Below are positions 38,880 through 47,399 of a stretch of 64,000 nucleotides of DNA, piece by piece. The DNA lies in contig NZ_CP039692.1 of assembly GCF_005145045.1 (NCBI RefSeq), forward strand, positions 62,001 through 126,000. Direction: 5' to 3'. Position 1 is the first letter of the stretch; each line of letters opens with the position of its first letter. Made by a program: the position numbers and the translations under genes. This stretch comes from Agrobacterium larrymoorei (lineage in GTDB: Bacteria; Pseudomonadota; Alphaproteobacteria; Rhizobiales; Rhizobiaceae). The notes under the pieces were generated by a model. That model saw only the letters and a program-made list of their open reading frames with translations, ran no database searches and was not told where the DNA came from.

Positions 38880-39147
38880 GCCCGATTTGCCGGACACGCC
38901 GGAAGACATGCCCCCACTCTTTTATTTGCATCTTCTGGAGAAGTACGGGATCAGGATCTCGGCGATCAGGGAGCAGGTAGCGGCCGACCTTGCAAACGAG
39001 GAGGATGAGAAATGGCTAAATCTCAAACGCCCAGCGGCGGTCCTGACGATTGATGAAGTGGCCTATGATCAAATTGCCGTCCCGGTTCTCTGTTCAGAGC
39101 ATAGAGCAACGACGAATAATCACAGATACGTCAATGAAATTCAATGA
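38880..39147 (+). pseudogene. GntR/UTRA regulator, 3' remnant
   Basis: The frame reads EDMPPLFYLHLLEKYGIRIS, then LNLKRPAAVLTIDEVAYDQ and PVLCSEH, ending HRYVNEIQ. This resembles the C-terminal end of a UTRA effector-binding domain (the L-x-I-x-R/E-V-x-Y-D and final H/DRY-x-x-N-E pattern). The DNA-binding half is missing and the left edge abuts the ATPase remnant head to head. The left boundary is approximate. Confidence 0.5.
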
Positions 39148-39216
39148 TCAGCGAGCTGCCCACCTTGAATGAAATCGAACTGCAAACACCTTGATCCGAA
39201 AGCTATTAGGCTAAGG

Positions 39217-39510
39217 CTAACTGATTGAAAAAGCTTCAGGCCATTCCTGAGCCCCGTGCAAAATACGCAGTACTCGAACCGTAGCTTCTGTGATCGTATA
39301 TACTGCGACGTAAGGCGTTCCGCTGATTACAAGTTCACGTGTCCCAGCAATTCTTCCGGCCCTGCCACTTGCTGGAAAATCGATCAGGCGACGGACTGCA
39401 ACGACGATACGTTCGTCGACCAAAATGGCAGCGGCCGCGTTCTCCAACTCGATGAAAGTAAAAATTGTGTCGCGATCCGATAAGGCAAACGCGGACCACG
39501 TTAGTCTCAA
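39217..39510 (-). CDS. ParE/RelE-type toxin
   Basis: 97-aa toxin of the RelE/ParE superfamily: LTWSAFALSDRDTIFTFIEL at the N-terminus, RRLIDFPASGRAGRIAGTRE then LVISGTPYVAVYTI, and VRVLRILHGAQEWP at the end (the conserved R-I-L-H-G-A-Q motif). It starts at a TTG (39510) that overlaps the antitoxin TGA, giving strict coupling. It probably inhibits gyrase (ParE) or cuts mRNA (RelE-like); the motif spacing favours ParE-like. Located inside a region of broken genes. Confidence 0.9.
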   Translation of the reverse strand: MRLTWSAFALSDRDTIFTFIELENAAAAILVDERIVVAVRRLIDFPASGRAGRIAGTRELVISGTPYVAVYTITEATVRVLRILHGAQEWPEAFSIS

Positions 39511-39815
39511 GACGTTATACCCGCCGCGTTATTGCGCGCAGAATGCCGACGCTTTTCGAAATGGGCTTCCACTTCATCGTCGGAAATATCCGGTCTTGTG
39601 TCATTTAGCGCCTCAAGCACCTTTGCACGAAACCAGGTATCGTGAGCCTCGCTGCCTGAAAGAAGTTCAAGCGGCAACATGCCCTCATTGGCGGTCCTCG
39701 TAAGCAATATGCGAACCGCGTCTGACACCGTAAGTCCCATACCTTCCAGAACGAGGGACGCCCGGTCACGAACGTCAGCATCGATACGAGTTTGAACGAG
39801 CGCATTTGCAGCCAT
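39507..39815 (-). CDS. RelB/DinJ-family antitoxin
   Basis: 102-aa antitoxin with a ribbon-helix-helix N-terminus (LVQTRIDADVRDRASLVLEG, MGLTVSDAVRILLTRTAN) and an acidic C-terminal toxin-binding tail (DTRPDISDDEVEAHF). GGAG precedes the ATG by 6 nt. Its stop overlaps the toxin start. A near-palindrome 27 nt upstream is a likely autoregulatory operator. Confidence 0.92.
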   Translation of the reverse strand: MAANALVQTRIDADVRDRASLVLEGMGLTVSDAVRILLTRTANEGMLPLELLSGSEAHDTWFRAKVLEALNDTRPDISDDEVEAHFEKRRHSARNNAAGITS

Positions 39816-39841
39816 AGCTATCTCCAGATTGATTCCTAATA

Positions 39842-39859
39842 GTAATGCAATTGAATTAC
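39842..39859. promoter_or_regulatory. Palindromic operator candidate of the toxin-antitoxin operon
   Basis: GTAATGCAATTGAATTAC: arms GTAAT/ATTAC around a CAATTG core, 16 of 18 positions symmetric, 27 nt before the antitoxin ATG. Ribbon-helix-helix antitoxins commonly bind such sites. The assignment is inference. Confidence 0.5.
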
Positions 39860-40100
39860 AAAATCTAGCATTCGTCTTTGGCCAATCTACTTTTTAAGTG
39901 CGATACCAAACTGCGATTGCGCCAGTTCACGCGGCGCCCGGTCCAGAAACCCCTTGTAGATATTGTCGTAAACGGTCGCCCATATCTTGTAGGTTTTCTA
40001 CTATCCTAACAAATCTGACCTTCTGCATTTATCCAGGAACCATGCCAGCACCTCCATGCTCGGGCCGCGTAACCAACGGTCAAGACAGTAGGAGAGGCCA

Positions 40101-40852
40101 ATGTTCAGCTTCGATAAGCGTTAACAGTATCTTGTGAGCGTCACTGCACCCGATCCGATTTTTGCGCGCATGCTTCAGCAATAGGAGGCGTTGAGGGCGA
40201 GATTCGTGTTTGCATACAGTACTTTTTCCAAGCGTGGGGCGCGCGCTGCCCTACCACCAAGTATCGCGACATGCTGCTGCACACAGCAACTGAAGAAATC
40301 GGTCATATCGAGATGCTTGCGACGGCTGTTGCACTCAATCTTGACAAGGCCCCGGCTAGTCTGGCCGTGGCAGGTGCAGCCGATGGAATAGTGGGCGCAG
40401 TTATGGGCGGTGAAAAGCCACGCCATGTGGTTGAAGGCATGCTGCACAGGCACATTCTCTCGACTGGAATGGCAGCTTTTCCCGGCAATTCGGAAGGGGT
40501 GCCGTTCGATATGTCCCATATCTATGCGAGCGGAAATCTTGCTGCGTATATGTACTGCAACGTCGCGGCAGAAAGCACCGGCCGGGTGCTCGCCACCCGT
40601 CTTTACAATGCCGCACACGACGACGGCATGAAGGACATGCTTCATTTCATGATCGCTCGCGATACCATGCATCAGCAACAAAGGCTGGCAGTTATCGAAG
40701 AGTTAGGCGGACACGAAGGCGCACTCCCAATCCCGAATAGCTTTCCGCAGGAAAAAGAAGATCAGACCCACAATTACGATTTCTTCGCCGCGGCATCGGA
40801 TGGCTCCGTTCCGCCTCCAGCGCGTGGAACGAAGGCCCATCAGTCGATCTGA
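40101..40852 (+). pseudogene. Manganese catalase pseudogene
   Basis: From the ATG at 40101 (AGGAGAGG upstream) the frame reads MFSFDKR, then TAA (40122-40124), then QYLVSVTAPDPIFARMLQQ, then TAG (40182-40184). A shift into the next frame restores GGVEGEIRVCIQYFFQAWG and the rest of the enzyme to 40852. The remaining part keeps Mn-ligand-like residues: ATEEIGHIEML (Glu, His), NVAAESTGRVLATRLY (Glu) and IARDTMHQQQ (His). One in-frame stop plus one frameshift make it non-functional as a full catalase. An internal start near 40271 would give a protein without the first helix. Confidence 0.85.
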
Positions 40853-41289
40853 AGGGGCAATTCACTGTCTTCGAAAACGTGCCGATGGGGGATGAGCCCG
40901 TGCTAGGACCAGCGCGCCCGGATAGCGGCGCGCAGAATGAACAAATCGGCTAGCGCTGATTAGTTGGGCCGTCCTTTGGGTCGGCCTTCTGTTTTATGGG
41001 CAACCTCAAACATACCGGGCATGAAGTTGACAATCAAAACCCTTCGGTAGAATGCGAGCTTCCTCGCTCAGCAGATGAGCCGCTTGATCTGTTGAACCAA
41101 ATAGTCGTTTTGATAAATTTGGTCTTCATTACGCGGAACATCTTACTAAAATTCTGACGCATAAACCCGTTGCCAACGCAGCAGCTTGCGTTAGCCATCG
41201 AAACGTCGCTCGTCCAGACCGATGCTCTAAAGGCACCAGTGACGATTGCTAAGCATTCGTAGAGTCGGCTGATTATATGGTTAAGTCCC
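40853..41289. other. Gene-free stretch
   Basis: About 440 nt between the catalase pseudogene and the convergent alcohol dehydrogenase gene. A weak GGCCG...CGGCC hairpin followed by TTCTGTTTT (about 40967-40994) could terminate the catalase transcript. Nothing else recognised. Confidence 0.4.
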
Positions 41290-42459
41290 TCACGGCTTGA
41301 GGACAACCTTGACGCAACCGTCCTTCTTCTCAAGGAAGGTCTTGTATAGGTCTGGCCAGTCTTCGAGCTTGCCGGTGTGTGTGATGATAAAGGATGGATC
41401 AATCTCGCCGTTTTGGATGCGATCCATCAGAACCAACAAATAATGCTGAACCGGGGTCTGGGCCATTTTGAAGGTAAGTCCTCGGTTGATTGCTGATCCC
41501 ATTGGGATCTTGTCGAGGAAGCCGCCGTAAACTCCGACAATCGAGACCGTACCGAAATTACGGCAACAATGAATGGCCTGGCGAAGAACGTGTGGCCTGT
41601 CCGTTCCCATGAACGTCGCCACCTTGATCCGGTCGATGCGCGCATCCCAGCTTGCGGATGGGTCGGATTCCGTCCCCACTGCATCTATACATGCGTCAGC
41701 GCCACGACCATTGGTCAATTCCATGATCTGATCGTAGATGTCGCCTTCGAGATAGTCGAGCGCGATCGCACCAGACATCTTTGCCAACGCCAGCCGCTCT
41801 GGCACACTGTCGATGGCGATGACCCGTTCTGCTCCTAATATGAAGGCCGATTTGATCGCCATCTGGCCGACGGGACCGCATCCCCAGATGGCTATCGTAT
41901 CTCCCGGCTGGATGTTGCAAAAGTCTGCCGCCATGTATCCGGTTGGAAAAATGTCTGAAAGAAACAGAACCTGATCGTCGCTCAAACCGTCCGGCACTTT
42001 GATCGGACCCGCATCAGCGAAAGGCACCCGCAGATATTCCGCTTGCCCGCCGCTATAGCCGCCCAAGAGATGGGTGTACCCAAACAGCCCGGCCGGCGAA
42101 TTACCCCACATTTTGGTGACTTTTTCCGGTTTCGGATTTGATCGTTCACATCCTGAAAAAAACCCACGTTTGCAGAAGAAGCATTCGCCGCATGCGATCG
42201 TGAAAGGTACGACGACACGATCGCCGACCTTCAGCTTCTTATTGTCCGTGCCAACCTCAACGACCTCCCCCATGGTTTCGTGGCCCATGATGTCGCCGTG
42301 ATGCATTTCCGGCATTATGCCGTTGTAGAGATGCAAATCGGAACCGCAGATCGCGCAGGCCGTGACTTTGATGATCGCATCCCGGCCATCCTGGATTTCA
42401 GGGTCGGGAACGCTCTCGCAACGGATGTCGTGCTTGCCGTGCCAGGTCAAAGCCTTCAT
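41290..42459 (-). CDS. Zinc-dependent alcohol dehydrogenase (formaldehyde-dehydrogenase-like)
   Basis: 389-aa medium-chain dehydrogenase. The catalytic zinc motif is [13 protein letters not shown] (Cys about 37) with [12 protein letters not shown] (His/Glu about 59-60). A structural-zinc Cys cluster lies at about 90-104 ([15 protein letters not shown]). The Rossmann motif is [14 protein letters not shown] (about 193-206), and the long insert [20 protein letters not shown] is typical of glutathione-independent formaldehyde dehydrogenase/threonine-dehydrogenase-like enzymes. NAD(P) dependence is expected; the substrate is uncertain. It is intact although its surroundings are degraded. Confidence 0.92.
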   Translation of the reverse strand: MKALTWHGKHDIRCESVPDPEIQDGRDAIIKVTACAICGSDLHLYNGIMPEMHHGDIMGHETMGEVVEVGTDNKKLKVGDRVVVPFTIACGECFFCKRGFFSGCERSNPKPEKVTKMWGNSPAGLFGYTHLLGGYSGGQAEYLRVPFADAGPIKVPDGLSDDQVLFLSDIFPTGYMAADFCNIQPGDTIAIWGCGPVGQMAIKSAFILGAERVIAIDSVPERLALAKMSGAIALDYLEGDIYDQIMELTNGRGADACIDAVGTESDPSASWDARIDRIKVATFMGTDRPHVLRQAIHCCRNFGTVSIVGVYGGFLDKIPMGSAINRGLTFKMAQTPVQHYLLVLMDRIQNGEIDPSFIITHTGKLEDWPDLYKTFLEKKDGCVKVVLKP

Positions 42460-42693
42460 TTTCGTGATCCTCGCTGTAATCGATATCGATACGCGGACGA
42501 ACCAAGAAGCGTCTGAGGTGTTCCAGACATGCCGTTGACTATTTTAGCGTTAGCTTGGATTTAAGTGGAGCATGTTCTCGTCAACGACGCGATTCTGCGA
42601 TGCTGGGACGATATGCGCGTTGAAAGCGTTAGGTCCTCAACATGATTTAAAATTTCCCTGAGCGACCTGTTACTAAACCGGGAGACATGCGCC

Positions 42694-43690
42694 GTGGAGG
42701 CTTCCAAAACGATAAAATTGCTGGAGGAACGCCTTGCCCGCGCCGAGGCGCAACTGGCCGAAACGGCAAGACTTGAAGCCGTTACGCGAGAGAGCAACGC
42801 CCGGCATCGTCTCTTGATAGGTACCGTGGCTCAAGCCGTTTGGGAAACGGACGCATCGGGTGTCGTTACGACCGACAGCCCGAGTTGGCGGTCCTATACT
42901 GGCCAGACACTGGACGAGTGGCTCGGGTACGGCTGGTTGGACGCGGTCCACCCCGATGACCGGGCATTTGCAGAACGGCAATGGCGAGCGGCAATGGCAG
43001 CATGCAATTTTGTCAACGCCGAGTTTCGACTTCGCGCCCCGGACGGCGGGTGGCGCTGGACCAATGTCCGCGCAGCGCCAGTACTTGACGCGGCGGGAAG
43101 GATCGAAAAATGGGCGGGTATCAACATCGACATCGACGCCCGCAAGCGTGCCGAGGCGGCACTTTTCGAAAGCGAAGCGCAGTACCGCCTGCTATTCGAT
43201 GGCATAGCAGACTGGTTTTGTGTGCTTGAGGTGTTGTTCGACGAAAACGATAGACCCTTCGACTATACGTTCCTGATGACAAACCCTTCGTTCGAAAAAC
43301 AGACCGGAGTGATAGATCCGGTAGGTCGATCCATACTGTACATGGCACCGAAGCACGAGCCGCTCTGGATCGAAACCTTTGGCAGAATTGCGCGTGGAGG
43401 CAAATCCGAGCGGTTCGACCACCGGGCCGATGCGTTGGGGCGCTGGTATGAGGTTGAAGCTACGCCCGTTGGCGAGCTAGGAGCAAAGCAGGTGGCCGTG
43501 GTATTTCGAGACGTACCTCAACGTCGCAAGGCGGAAGGGCGCTACGCGACAGCGAGAAACGACAAGCGTTTCTGCTGAAGCCAGCGACGCATTGCGACCG
43601 CTCTCGGCACCCTCGGATGTTGCCGAAACCGCGTGCCGCGTTCTTGTCGAGCACGCGAGCCGCGCGCAGCTGACTGAGGTAAACGGCAAA
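42694..43690 (+). pseudogene. PAS-PAS sensor kinase remnant
   Basis: An intact frame from about 42694 encodes a coiled start (KLLEERLARAEAQLAETARL), a PAS_3 domain (VHPDDRAFAERQWRAAMAA, APDGGWRWTNVRAAP) and a second PAS (FDYTFLMTNPSFEKQTGV) up to 43578, where it ends in unrelated residues. The continuation appears in other frames: LRDSEKRQAFLLKP, then LRPLSAPSDVAETACRVLVE, the expected start of a GAF domain as in the hybrid kinase at 10618. At least two frameshifts, and no kinase core remains. The right end is approximate. A truncated PAS-only product of 294 aa could still be made. Confidence 0.7.
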
Positions 43691-43762
43691 CCCGGCGCGG
43701 AAGTGGGCGAGACCCATGGTCAGCACATCCGCAACGGACAAGAGATGCCTAAACGCTTTCTC

Positions 43763-44302
43763 CTAAAACTGTTTGGGGAACAGCTCGTTGCAATCTTGCG
43801 CACCAGTCATTCGCTCGTTCTTTCCAATACGGCCAGTGATCCGCGACCTACCGGCGACAGTTATTTCGGCATCCCTGATGATGCGACCAGAAGCAAACCA
43901 TCGTTTCTCGTAAAACTCACGGTAATTAGGCAGATGGGCCTTTGGCACGACCCCAAGGATTTTTCCGCCGTGAACCGCCAGAGCGCAGTTAAATAGCCGT
44001 CCCTCACGCGGTAGCGGGGCACGGATCAAAAGTACTGGATCAAGGTCCGCACTTGCCGTGAGAACCGCACCGATTGACGCCTCGACCGCATCGAGGAGAA
44101 TATTCTGGCCGAGCAGATCGTCGATGGCATAGCCGGGGAGGCAAAGTTCAGGGAACACCATCAGGGCAACGTGATGATCGTGTCCCTGGCGTGAAAGCTC
44201 AAAAATGGCCTTGGCGTTAAATTCCGGATCAGCGACCTCGCATGCTGGTGTGCAAACGGCACATCGCACAAAGCCATGACTGTAAGGCGACCGAAATTCC
44301 AT
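43763..44302 (-). pseudogene. NAD synthetase (nadE) 5' fragment
   Basis: The 179-codon frame begins like the glutaminase (carbon-nitrogen hydrolase) domain of long NadE: YSHGFVRCAVCTPACEVADP, LMVFPELCLPGYAIDDLLGQ (catalytic Glu) and PKAHLPNYREFYEKRWFASG (catalytic Lys). Similarity stops near residue 150 (about 43850) after RDAEITVAG. The rest of the glutaminase domain, its Cys and the whole synthetase domain, about 500 residues in full-length enzymes, are absent. A 3'-truncated copy; a functional nadE would have to lie elsewhere. Confidence 0.85.
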
Positions 44303-44440
44303 GGGCGATCATCTCCTTAAGCGCCAGTCCGGGATTGCATTGATCCAACCAGCCATATGCGAACCCACTATCGCCCGCGCGGTTCCGCGGAACCGATTAC
44401 AACCCGTCAAGTTAGAGAATGATCAACCACGGGACTTGAA

Positions 44441-44732
44441 ATGCCGCATCTTATCGAAATCCTGCTTCCGCTGACAAAAAGGCTAGTGCGCGAAAAGCTC
44501 GGTTCCATCCGCGCCGAACTGACGGATCGGTTTGGCGGTGTGACCCTTCACTCAAATGCTCCGGCAGAGAGTTTGTGAAGCGATAGCGGCGACCTCGCGA
44601 GGGATCGTTGTTGTCGAAATCATGACGGATAAGCTCGACCGTGTCTGGTGGGCGCAATTCCGTAAATGGCAGGAAAACCAGCTTTCCGAGGATGAGATCA
44701 TCATACGCGTGACGGAGATAGAGTGGCTTTAG
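44441..44732 (+). pseudogene. Small conserved hypothetical gene with frameshift
   Basis: The frame from ATG 44441 reads PHLIEILLPLTKRLVREKLG then RAELTDRFGGVTLHSNAPAE and stops at TGA 44576-44578. The +1 frame continues as GIVVVEIMTDKLDRVWWAQF and SEDEIIIRVTEIEWL to TAG 44730-44732. Together they resemble a small rhizobial hypothetical protein of roughly 100 aa (pattern HLIEILLPL...FGGVT...APAEGLW...ME/VMxDxLDxxWW...EIVIRAxxIE). One single-base deletion explains it. A longer minus-strand frame here is antisense. Confidence 0.6.
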
Positions 44733-44864
44733 TGTGCATATCTTAGGTGGCTGAAAGCTGTTCATGCTTAATCTAGCGAATGCGCAAGTTCCTAGTGACA
44801 AGCGGTCCAAACAGCATGTTGATCCAGCGCTATCCGCTCGGTCTAAAGTAGAGGACGACGATCA

Positions 44865-45206
44865 TTGGATACGACATTATTGGTAGGATATCTTGCCTCA
44901 ATCTGCTCGGTGACGAGCTTTGTGCCGCAGGTCTGGAAGGTACTCAAAACCGGTGATACAGCTGCGATCTCCGCACGCATGTACGCACTAACGGTCGTTG
45001 GCTTCGCGCTGTGGACAACTTTCGGCATCCTGAGAACCGAGTGGCCGATCATTCTAACAAATTCGATCTGCTTCTGTCTCTCGGGTTATATCCTCATCAG
45101 GAAAATCCGCGCCATATGCAACGCTAATCTCGCTTCGAGTGCAAGATCACAGGCACCAAATGAGTTTGCGGGGAAATGTAAATCGAAGAACTCCCTTTCC
45201 GGATAG
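44865..45206 (+). CDS. SemiSWEET sugar transporter (MtN3/PQ-loop)
   Basis: 113-aa membrane protein with three helices. TM1 contains SICSVTSFVPQVWKVLKTGD with the PQ motif (about 13-32), TM2 ISARMYALTVVGFALWTTFG, TM3 ITLTNSICFCLSGYILI-like (ILTNSICFCLSGYILIRKI). SemiSWEETs dimerise to move sucrose or other sugars across the inner membrane. The likely start is TTG 44865 (GAGG about 10 nt upstream). About 25 extra polar residues at the C-terminus exceed the usual 85-95 aa, perhaps a run-on after loss of the normal stop. Confidence 0.85.
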   Translation: MDTTLLVGYLASICSVTSFVPQVWKVLKTGDTAAISARMYALTVVGFALWTTFGILRTEWPIILTNSICFCLSGYILIRKIRAICNANLASSARSQAPNEFAGKCKSKNSLSG

Positions 45207-45622
45207 GAACGGCTGAGCCAACGGTTTACGGCAACTCGGCATCGCTGATTGCTACCTAGATCAGCGTTGCCACAGTGAGAATGACTTTGGAGTCTCCGGC
45301 AAACAAGGCGTCGACAAGGACATGGCAATAGAAAAGCTGGATCCGATCCGTGCCCGATTGGTCGATGCGGGTGGACGGGATTGGGCGGCGGCGGGCTTGC
45401 CGCCCGCTGGGCGTTGTTGCTCTCCAGATCATCCCGGATCATAAGTATGGAAATTCCAGCCTTTGGAACGCGTTGACGCATTCTAAAGCCCTCACCTTCT
45501 GACTTCAAACGCCTTTCAAGCCCGTGATGAGGCTCCCATCCAAGCTCCACAAACGGTCGGCTTCGGAACGATGGCTGCGCCCGATCGTTCTTGTTTCGGG
45601 TAAGCAAGAATGAGGACTATTG
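45207..45622. other. Gene-free stretch
   Basis: About 415 nt between the SemiSWEET and cupin genes. It contains a GCGGGC/GCCCGC inverted repeat near 45391-45407 that could end the SemiSWEET transcript. A 173-codon minus-strand frame here is Arg/Pro-rich and looks like chance. No RNA recognised. Confidence 0.4.
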
Positions 45623-46147
45623 ATGGGAGAGCACCAAGCCGGCCTCGTCTTGAAGGAAACGGCCATGGAAGTCGAGGCAATCGTATTCGAGCCAAGTGAT
45701 TGGGTACCCAACAATCAGCGGCTTCCCGTTTTGTATTACCAGGTTCAGCTCGACGATGGCGATGACTTTGAAACGCTGTTTGCCCTGAACGCCTGGGCTG
45801 GGATCTGGACAGACGGCGTCTTCGATTACCAGCACTATCACGCCGGCGCCCATGAAGTGCTGGGCGTCAAAAGTGGAACTGCAACCTTGCTAATCGGCGG
45901 CCCGGACGGCCGAATGGTAGACGTTTCGTCAGGAGACTGCCTCCTCCTGCCGGCTGGCACAGGTCACCAGAACCTCGGAAGCTCAGAAGATTTCCAGATC
46001 GTTGGAGCTTATCCCGCGGACCAGCACGCCGATATCCAGCGATCAGCCGCCACAAAGGGAATGCTGCAGAAGATTGCGTCGCTTCCTTTACCCGAGACTG
46101 ATCCGGTCCACGGCCCTTCAGGCGGGCTGCTCGAAAAATGGGGTTGA
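45623..46147 (+). CDS. Cupin-domain protein (YjlB-like)
   Basis: 174-aa single-domain cupin. Motif 1 is YQHYHAGAHEVLGVKSGTAT (about 71-90; His and Glu ligands), motif 2 DCLLLPAGTGHQNLGSS (about 106-122; His ligand). The second half AYPADQHADI resembles YjlB-family proteins of unknown function. Start at ATG 45623 with GAGG 8 nt upstream (TTG 45620 is possible). No neighbour suggests a pathway. Confidence 0.87.
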   Translation: MGEHQAGLVLKETAMEVEAIVFEPSDWVPNNQRLPVLYYQVQLDDGDDFETLFALNAWAGIWTDGVFDYQHYHAGAHEVLGVKSGTATLLIGGPDGRMVDVSSGDCLLLPAGTGHQNLGSSEDFQIVGAYPADQHADIQRSAATKGMLQKIASLPLPETDPVHGPSGGLLEKWG

Positions 46148-46254
46148 GCAAGCTTTTATCGCTGGAGCATCGACATTTCTACCTATGCATGCCGTAGCGT
46201 TTCTCAGGCAACGCTTGCGCCGCGCGAACTGCGCGATGTTCAGAGCGTGGAGCA

Positions 46255-46635
46255 TCACCGATGCTTTTTTGTGATAGGCCAGTTGATTATTCCTCCGGCA
46301 AACAGTGCACCCCATACCAGTAAAGGCTGGAGCGGTAGGCGGATGCAATGGTATATCCACGACCAGATCGTCGGATCGGCGGTCCTCATGCTGTCGATGG
46401 CATGTTTCACGTTCGCGGGAAAGACATAGACGGCGTATGTTGCCAGCGCAAAACCTGCGAGTTTGCGGAGTCGAAAAAGCAATAGGCCGAGCGCGCCGGC
46501 AATCTCGCACAGTCCTGTCAGGGCGATGAAGAAGAAGACCTTGCGATCGCGACTGGACTGACCGTGCAGGAGATTGCAGTGGCTGAAGAAGGCAATGCCG
46601 TCCTGCCCAAGCATCACGTACAGCGCATCGGGCAT
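46255..46635 (-). pseudogene. DoxX-family membrane protein, 5'-truncated
   Basis: The frame encodes the last three helices of a DoxX-like protein: FFFIALTGLCEIAGALGLLL, KLAGFALATYAVYVFPANVK (with the diagnostic VFPAN) and LPLQPLLVWGALFAGGIINW. The first helix and a credible start are missing: upstream of about 46635 the frame stays open to 46884 but reads antisense to a Fic remnant. Possibly still translated from ATG 46635 or 46614, but no Shine-Dalgarno sequence is seen. Confidence 0.6.
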
Positions 46636-46699
46636 GCGCTCAGCTAGTTTCGATGCCCCATCTCGCTTCGTCGCACGCAAGGAACGATCCGCAGCGCTG

Positions 46700-46990
46700 A
46701 GCCCGACTGGAACCTTTTGGCTCGAGTTCTTTTTAAGAGCCCTGCATCGACAAAAGACTCGGCTTGATAAGAAAATGGAGCGTGAGCGTATTATCCTCGC
46801 CGACATGCCGGAATTATCCGTCGCATTGCTTGAGTTGGCGCGCGAGCACGGGCGGATCACGGTCGCCGAGGCTGCCCGGGTCACCTATGCCAGCCGTCAC
46901 ACCATTAAGGATCATCTCAAGGCACTCGTGGATCAAGGACACCTCGCCCCGCACGGCGCAGGCCGCGGTGCATGGTACGGTCTCTCATGA
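46700..46990 (+). pseudogene. Fic-family protein, C-terminal remnant
   Basis: The frame reads FWLEFFLRALHRQKTRLDKK, then PELSVALLELAREHGRITVA, EAARVTYASRHTIKDHLKAL and GRGAWYGLS at the stop. This is the helical linker and winged-helix C-terminus of a Fic/DOC-type protein. The HPFxDGNGR catalytic domain is absent; upstream sequence is antisense to the DoxX remnant. The left boundary is approximate. Copy B of the long repeat starts 34 nt downstream. Confidence 0.65.
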
Positions 46991-47023
46991 CGAACTGGAT
47001 GACACGCCCACCTGAATAGGTTT

Positions 47024-47225
47024 GCTCTTGACCAGGAATTAACCGCGGATACCTTGTTCTGGAGTTGTCAAAATAGTCTAACTTGCTGAATAGGCCTCGG
47101 GCTTCTTCCGTTGCAGGCGCGATCAACGAGCCATGTTTTATTATTACTTCGCCACCGTTCAACCGCTCAGAGCTTGCAAGCAAACATTGGCGTCGATGCC
47201 AAAATGTACGTTTCACACGATTGAT
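47024..47225 (+). repeat. About 200-bp direct repeat, copy B
   Basis: Second copy of 36976-37176 in the same orientation. Differences include CGGATACC for CGGACACC, AATAGGCC for AACAGGGC and a 1-nt indel in the GTTTTATTATT tract. It lies between the Fic remnant and the 3' side of the epimerase gene. Both copies precede the 3' end of a minus-strand gene by 100-175 nt. Confidence 0.85.
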
Positions 47226-47399
47226 CTAATGGGAATAGGGGCGCGCGGACAGCCGGACTGGGAGTGTTGAGAAAACATTCTTTGCAGATGTTTTTCTGTC
47301 ACGGGATAAATGCGGGCGTCAAAAACAAATGGCAGGTTCGGGTGACGAATCTGCCATTCGTGTCTTGCTCGGACGGAAGTTGGATAGCTGGCCCAGGCC

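Noticed and set aside
44451..44810. 119-codon minus-strand frame
   Set aside because: Antisense to the frameshifted hypothetical gene, whose two plus-strand frames show the better pattern.
45086..45607. 173-codon minus-strand frame between SemiSWEET and cupin genes
   Set aside because: Overlaps the SemiSWEET 3' end antisense, is Arg/Pro-rich and has no recognisable motif.
36976..47225. Possibility that the 10-kb segment is an intact transposon or integrative element
   Set aside because: No transposase, integrase or relaxase gene, and no terminal inverted repeats at the 200-bp copies. Only a decayed-island interpretation is supportable.
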